Shown here piece after piece: positions 62,008 through 64,000 of a stretch of 64,000 nt of DNA (positions are counted from its first letter, which is position 1; each line of letters opens with the position of its first letter). Made by a program: the position numbers and the translations under genes. Location: positions 110,106,913-110,170,912 of the forward strand of contig NC_081185.1 in the NCBI RefSeq assembly GCF_029867415.1, written 5' to 3'. Source of the stretch: Vicia villosa (lineage: Eukaryota > Streptophyta > Magnoliopsida > Fabales > Fabaceae). Below the pieces are notes generated by a model, which saw only the letters and a program-made list of their open reading frames with translations, had not been told where the DNA came from and ran no database searches.

Positions 62008-63635
62008 TCAACTCTCACACTGAAGTGCTGCTTTTATCTTCTGAACAGTACAAGAAATAAGATTATTCACCGTCTCCACTGATTCCACCGTCAGCTTCGC
62101 CGTGGGAAGACTATTCACAAGTATCTGAAACGCCACTGTCAAAAGAGATCCCGTCCCTCTCTGCTGCGACGCGCCGCCGTGACTATCACTCCCGTCAATA
62201 CGTCCATCTGGTAACACAGCAAAACCTGACGGAAGTAACGCAACGTAAGCGGAGTCGCCCCCGTTCATTACCACATGCATTGCGGGAATATCCACCGGCG
62301 CGTACACAACAAGCGACCCCGACGCGTCTGTGCAAGTCTCCTGTAAAATCAGCATGCTACTCTGGTTTGAATTAATAGCCTGCAACAAGAAAAACAACAT
62401 TAAAAATATTCAATTTTTATTTATTGTCGTTTACGTTAGGTTCTGTTTGGGGGGAGTAGTCAATAAGTCAAACCCTGGTACCACTTTTTTGTTTTTTTTC
62501 TTTCAAAATGAACTTAATTTCAAAATTTAACGTAAAATAATGAGATCAGAAGTTAGAAGAATAGGAAGTGACAAGAGTTTGATATTTTGACTTTTTTGTA
62601 AAGTTTACTGAACAAACGCTGTCCTATTTCTGTTACATGTTGTCCTCATAGATGCTTCCAAATATTTTCAACCCTGTCATTCTCAATTTCACCTTTTTAT
62701 CCTATTGCTAAACGACAATGCAAGATTCACGTTTCTTCTTATCTTGAAAACAGTATCTTTATACAACAATAGAATCAAGAATAGTAAAACGTACACCATT
62801 CAAACTTCTAAATTTCAACTTTCTATTATGGTATTCATTTGGTAAATCAAACCTAACTTTAAGAGAATAATTTTCATTTGGAGTTTCTTCAGCTATGAGA
62901 TTAAATTTTTTTATATTAGTTTTAAAAAAATTATAATAAAAGAATAGTATTATTCAAGATGGAAGAGAGAGATATTCATACACTAGCTCTTAGGAGGGAC
63001 ACACTGTTGCCATGGTCATGTCCTTTGGCAATGTGAGCCATTTCTTGCATTGGTCCACCGTTGGAGAGTATGTCCCACTCGCTTCTGAGCTCCTCGTTGC
63101 GAAGAAAATTGAAGACTCTTTGAGGAGAAACTGGCAGCCAAATGGAGGTTGCTGCACTTAGCACAACCCCCGATGGTTCACCTGGATCATTGACACTCTT
63201 CCGTGTCATGACCCTAATGTTTTCGCCCATGTTTCCTGTGTTTAGCTTGTTCCATTTATGTATTGTTGATGCACAAACTCCCGCGCAAAAGTTGTTTGTC
63301 ATTCGTTGTGCTAGCTTTAGCATGCTACGCCTTCCTCCCGCGCTAATTGCTGCACAATATATAAACACAACTCTCTTAGGTTATTAGACATGTATTTTGT
63401 TAAGGATGTTTGCATATAGTGCTTGAATTCTCTAACTTTTGTATGTACATATTTGTATACCTGATTGTTCTCTAGTGGGGAGTGCTGATGACATTAAGAT
63501 GGCTAGGCATTCGCATTGGCGTTGGAGGGTTGCAACCCATCGTTGTGCGCCAAACCCCATACCTAAGCTTAGCAAGGGCTTGTAGAGCTCGTGAACATCG
63601 TTTTCTTCGTATTCAGCATGCTCCACCCATGTCAC
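62008..63635 (-). CDS. Class IV HD-ZIP transcription factor (ANL2/HDG-like), 3' part only
   Basis: Three exons are visible on the minus strand, 63635-63461, 63349-62982 and 62379-62008, with consistent phases, giving 304 residues to the stop. The first begins inside the START lipid-binding domain ([13 protein letters not shown]). It continues with [33 protein letters not shown] and the class IV C-terminal region ([40 protein letters not shown]), ending ALQCES. The RQCECLAIL and ALQCES strings point to the ANL2/HDG1 branch, not ATML1/PDF2. Such factors bind L1-box DNA and control epidermal identity, anthocyanin or cuticle genes. The homeodomain and leucine zipper lie beyond position 64000, so the gene is cut by the window edge and not necessarily truncated in the genome. 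Confidence 0.92.
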
Positions 63636-64000
63636 CTACAACATCATATTTATGAATTTAGTAATTAGTATGTTATATATTATGTTAGTATTTCTCTGTT
63701 GTCAGGAATCGGATCCTAATTTTTTAGACCTTTCACAAATTTAAAGTCACTGCATAGCTGTCAATCGAGCTGCTATTCGATGACATCTACTCGTTCATAT
63801 ATGATGATCAGGAATGAATGATGATGGAATGGAATCATGGAAATGTATGGACAGAAAATCATGAAAAAGCCTGGCAATTAGGCTCAACAACAGACAAAGG
63901 TATCTTATTGAGGTCAAACAAGCACATAAAATAATGGTACTCTTACATAAAGTCATATCATCCGGGGTTTTAGAGAAGCTACATACAATATAGAAAAAGG
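63636..64000 (-). other. Intron of the HD-ZIP IV gene running off the right edge
   Basis: An acceptor (GTTGTAG) directly precedes the exon at 63635. No further exon text is visible up to 64000. Confidence 0.6.

Overview
This window is AT-rich plant nuclear DNA, very probably from a temperate legume of the Trifolium/Vicia/Pisum/Medicago group. That placement is inferred from the legume-like retroelements (including an Ogre/Tat-type gag and primer site) and the general look of the genes; no single diagnostic locus proves it. Genes are sparse, with plant GT-AG introns, and lie among nested transposons. I see no prokaryotic, plasmid, phage or CRISPR features. Layout: 0-5 kb is a decayed Mutator-type transposase split by a hAT-type MITE, then a CACTA-like element. 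5.1-7.0 kb (+) holds a three-exon hotdog-fold thioesterase gene. 7.4-15.8 kb is repeat territory: a PIF/Harbinger MITE, Ty1-copia gag and pol remnants with one LTR, an anonymous block with a short tandem array, and a hAT-like element with an 8-bp target duplication. 17.1-18.9 kb is a LINE with a second LINE inserted in it. 19.8-31.2 kb carries a polyphenol oxidase gene (26.0-28.4 kb, +), bracketed by two diverged copies of one non-coding segment, with a Harbinger deletion derivative just upstream and a short LINE just downstream. 33.1-35.4 kb is a 2.27-kb solo LTR lying inside an unidentified minus-strand gene-like locus (about 33.0-37.1 kb). 38.9-39.6 kb is a long inverted repeat. 40.5-49 kb is the most gene-dense part: a SINE, a membrane RING-H2 E3 ligase gene (five exons, two SINEs in introns), a C2-domain gene convergent to it, a copia fragment, a MITE and an intronless DYW-type PPR gene. 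51.0-54.4 kb (-) is a complete 12-exon GSK3/shaggy-like kinase gene. 55.4-59.2 kb (-) is a truncated Ty3-gypsy element (gag, primer site, LTR). 62.0-64.0 kb (-) is the 3' part of a class IV HD-ZIP gene that runs off the right edge. How the genes work together: they are ordinary, unrelated host genes (acyl-CoA hydrolysis, phenolic oxidation, ubiquitin ligation, C2 membrane binding, organelle RNA editing, kinase signalling, epidermal transcription), each with its own promoter. I found no operon-like or defence-like system. The most unusual features are the single PPO intron, flanked by an exact 8-bp duplication containing AGGT as expected for a transposon-born intron; the secretory-type N-terminus of that PPO; the large hairpin-forming repeat; and the solo LTR in the unidentified locus. 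All homology statements come from reading motifs by eye. No database was searched.
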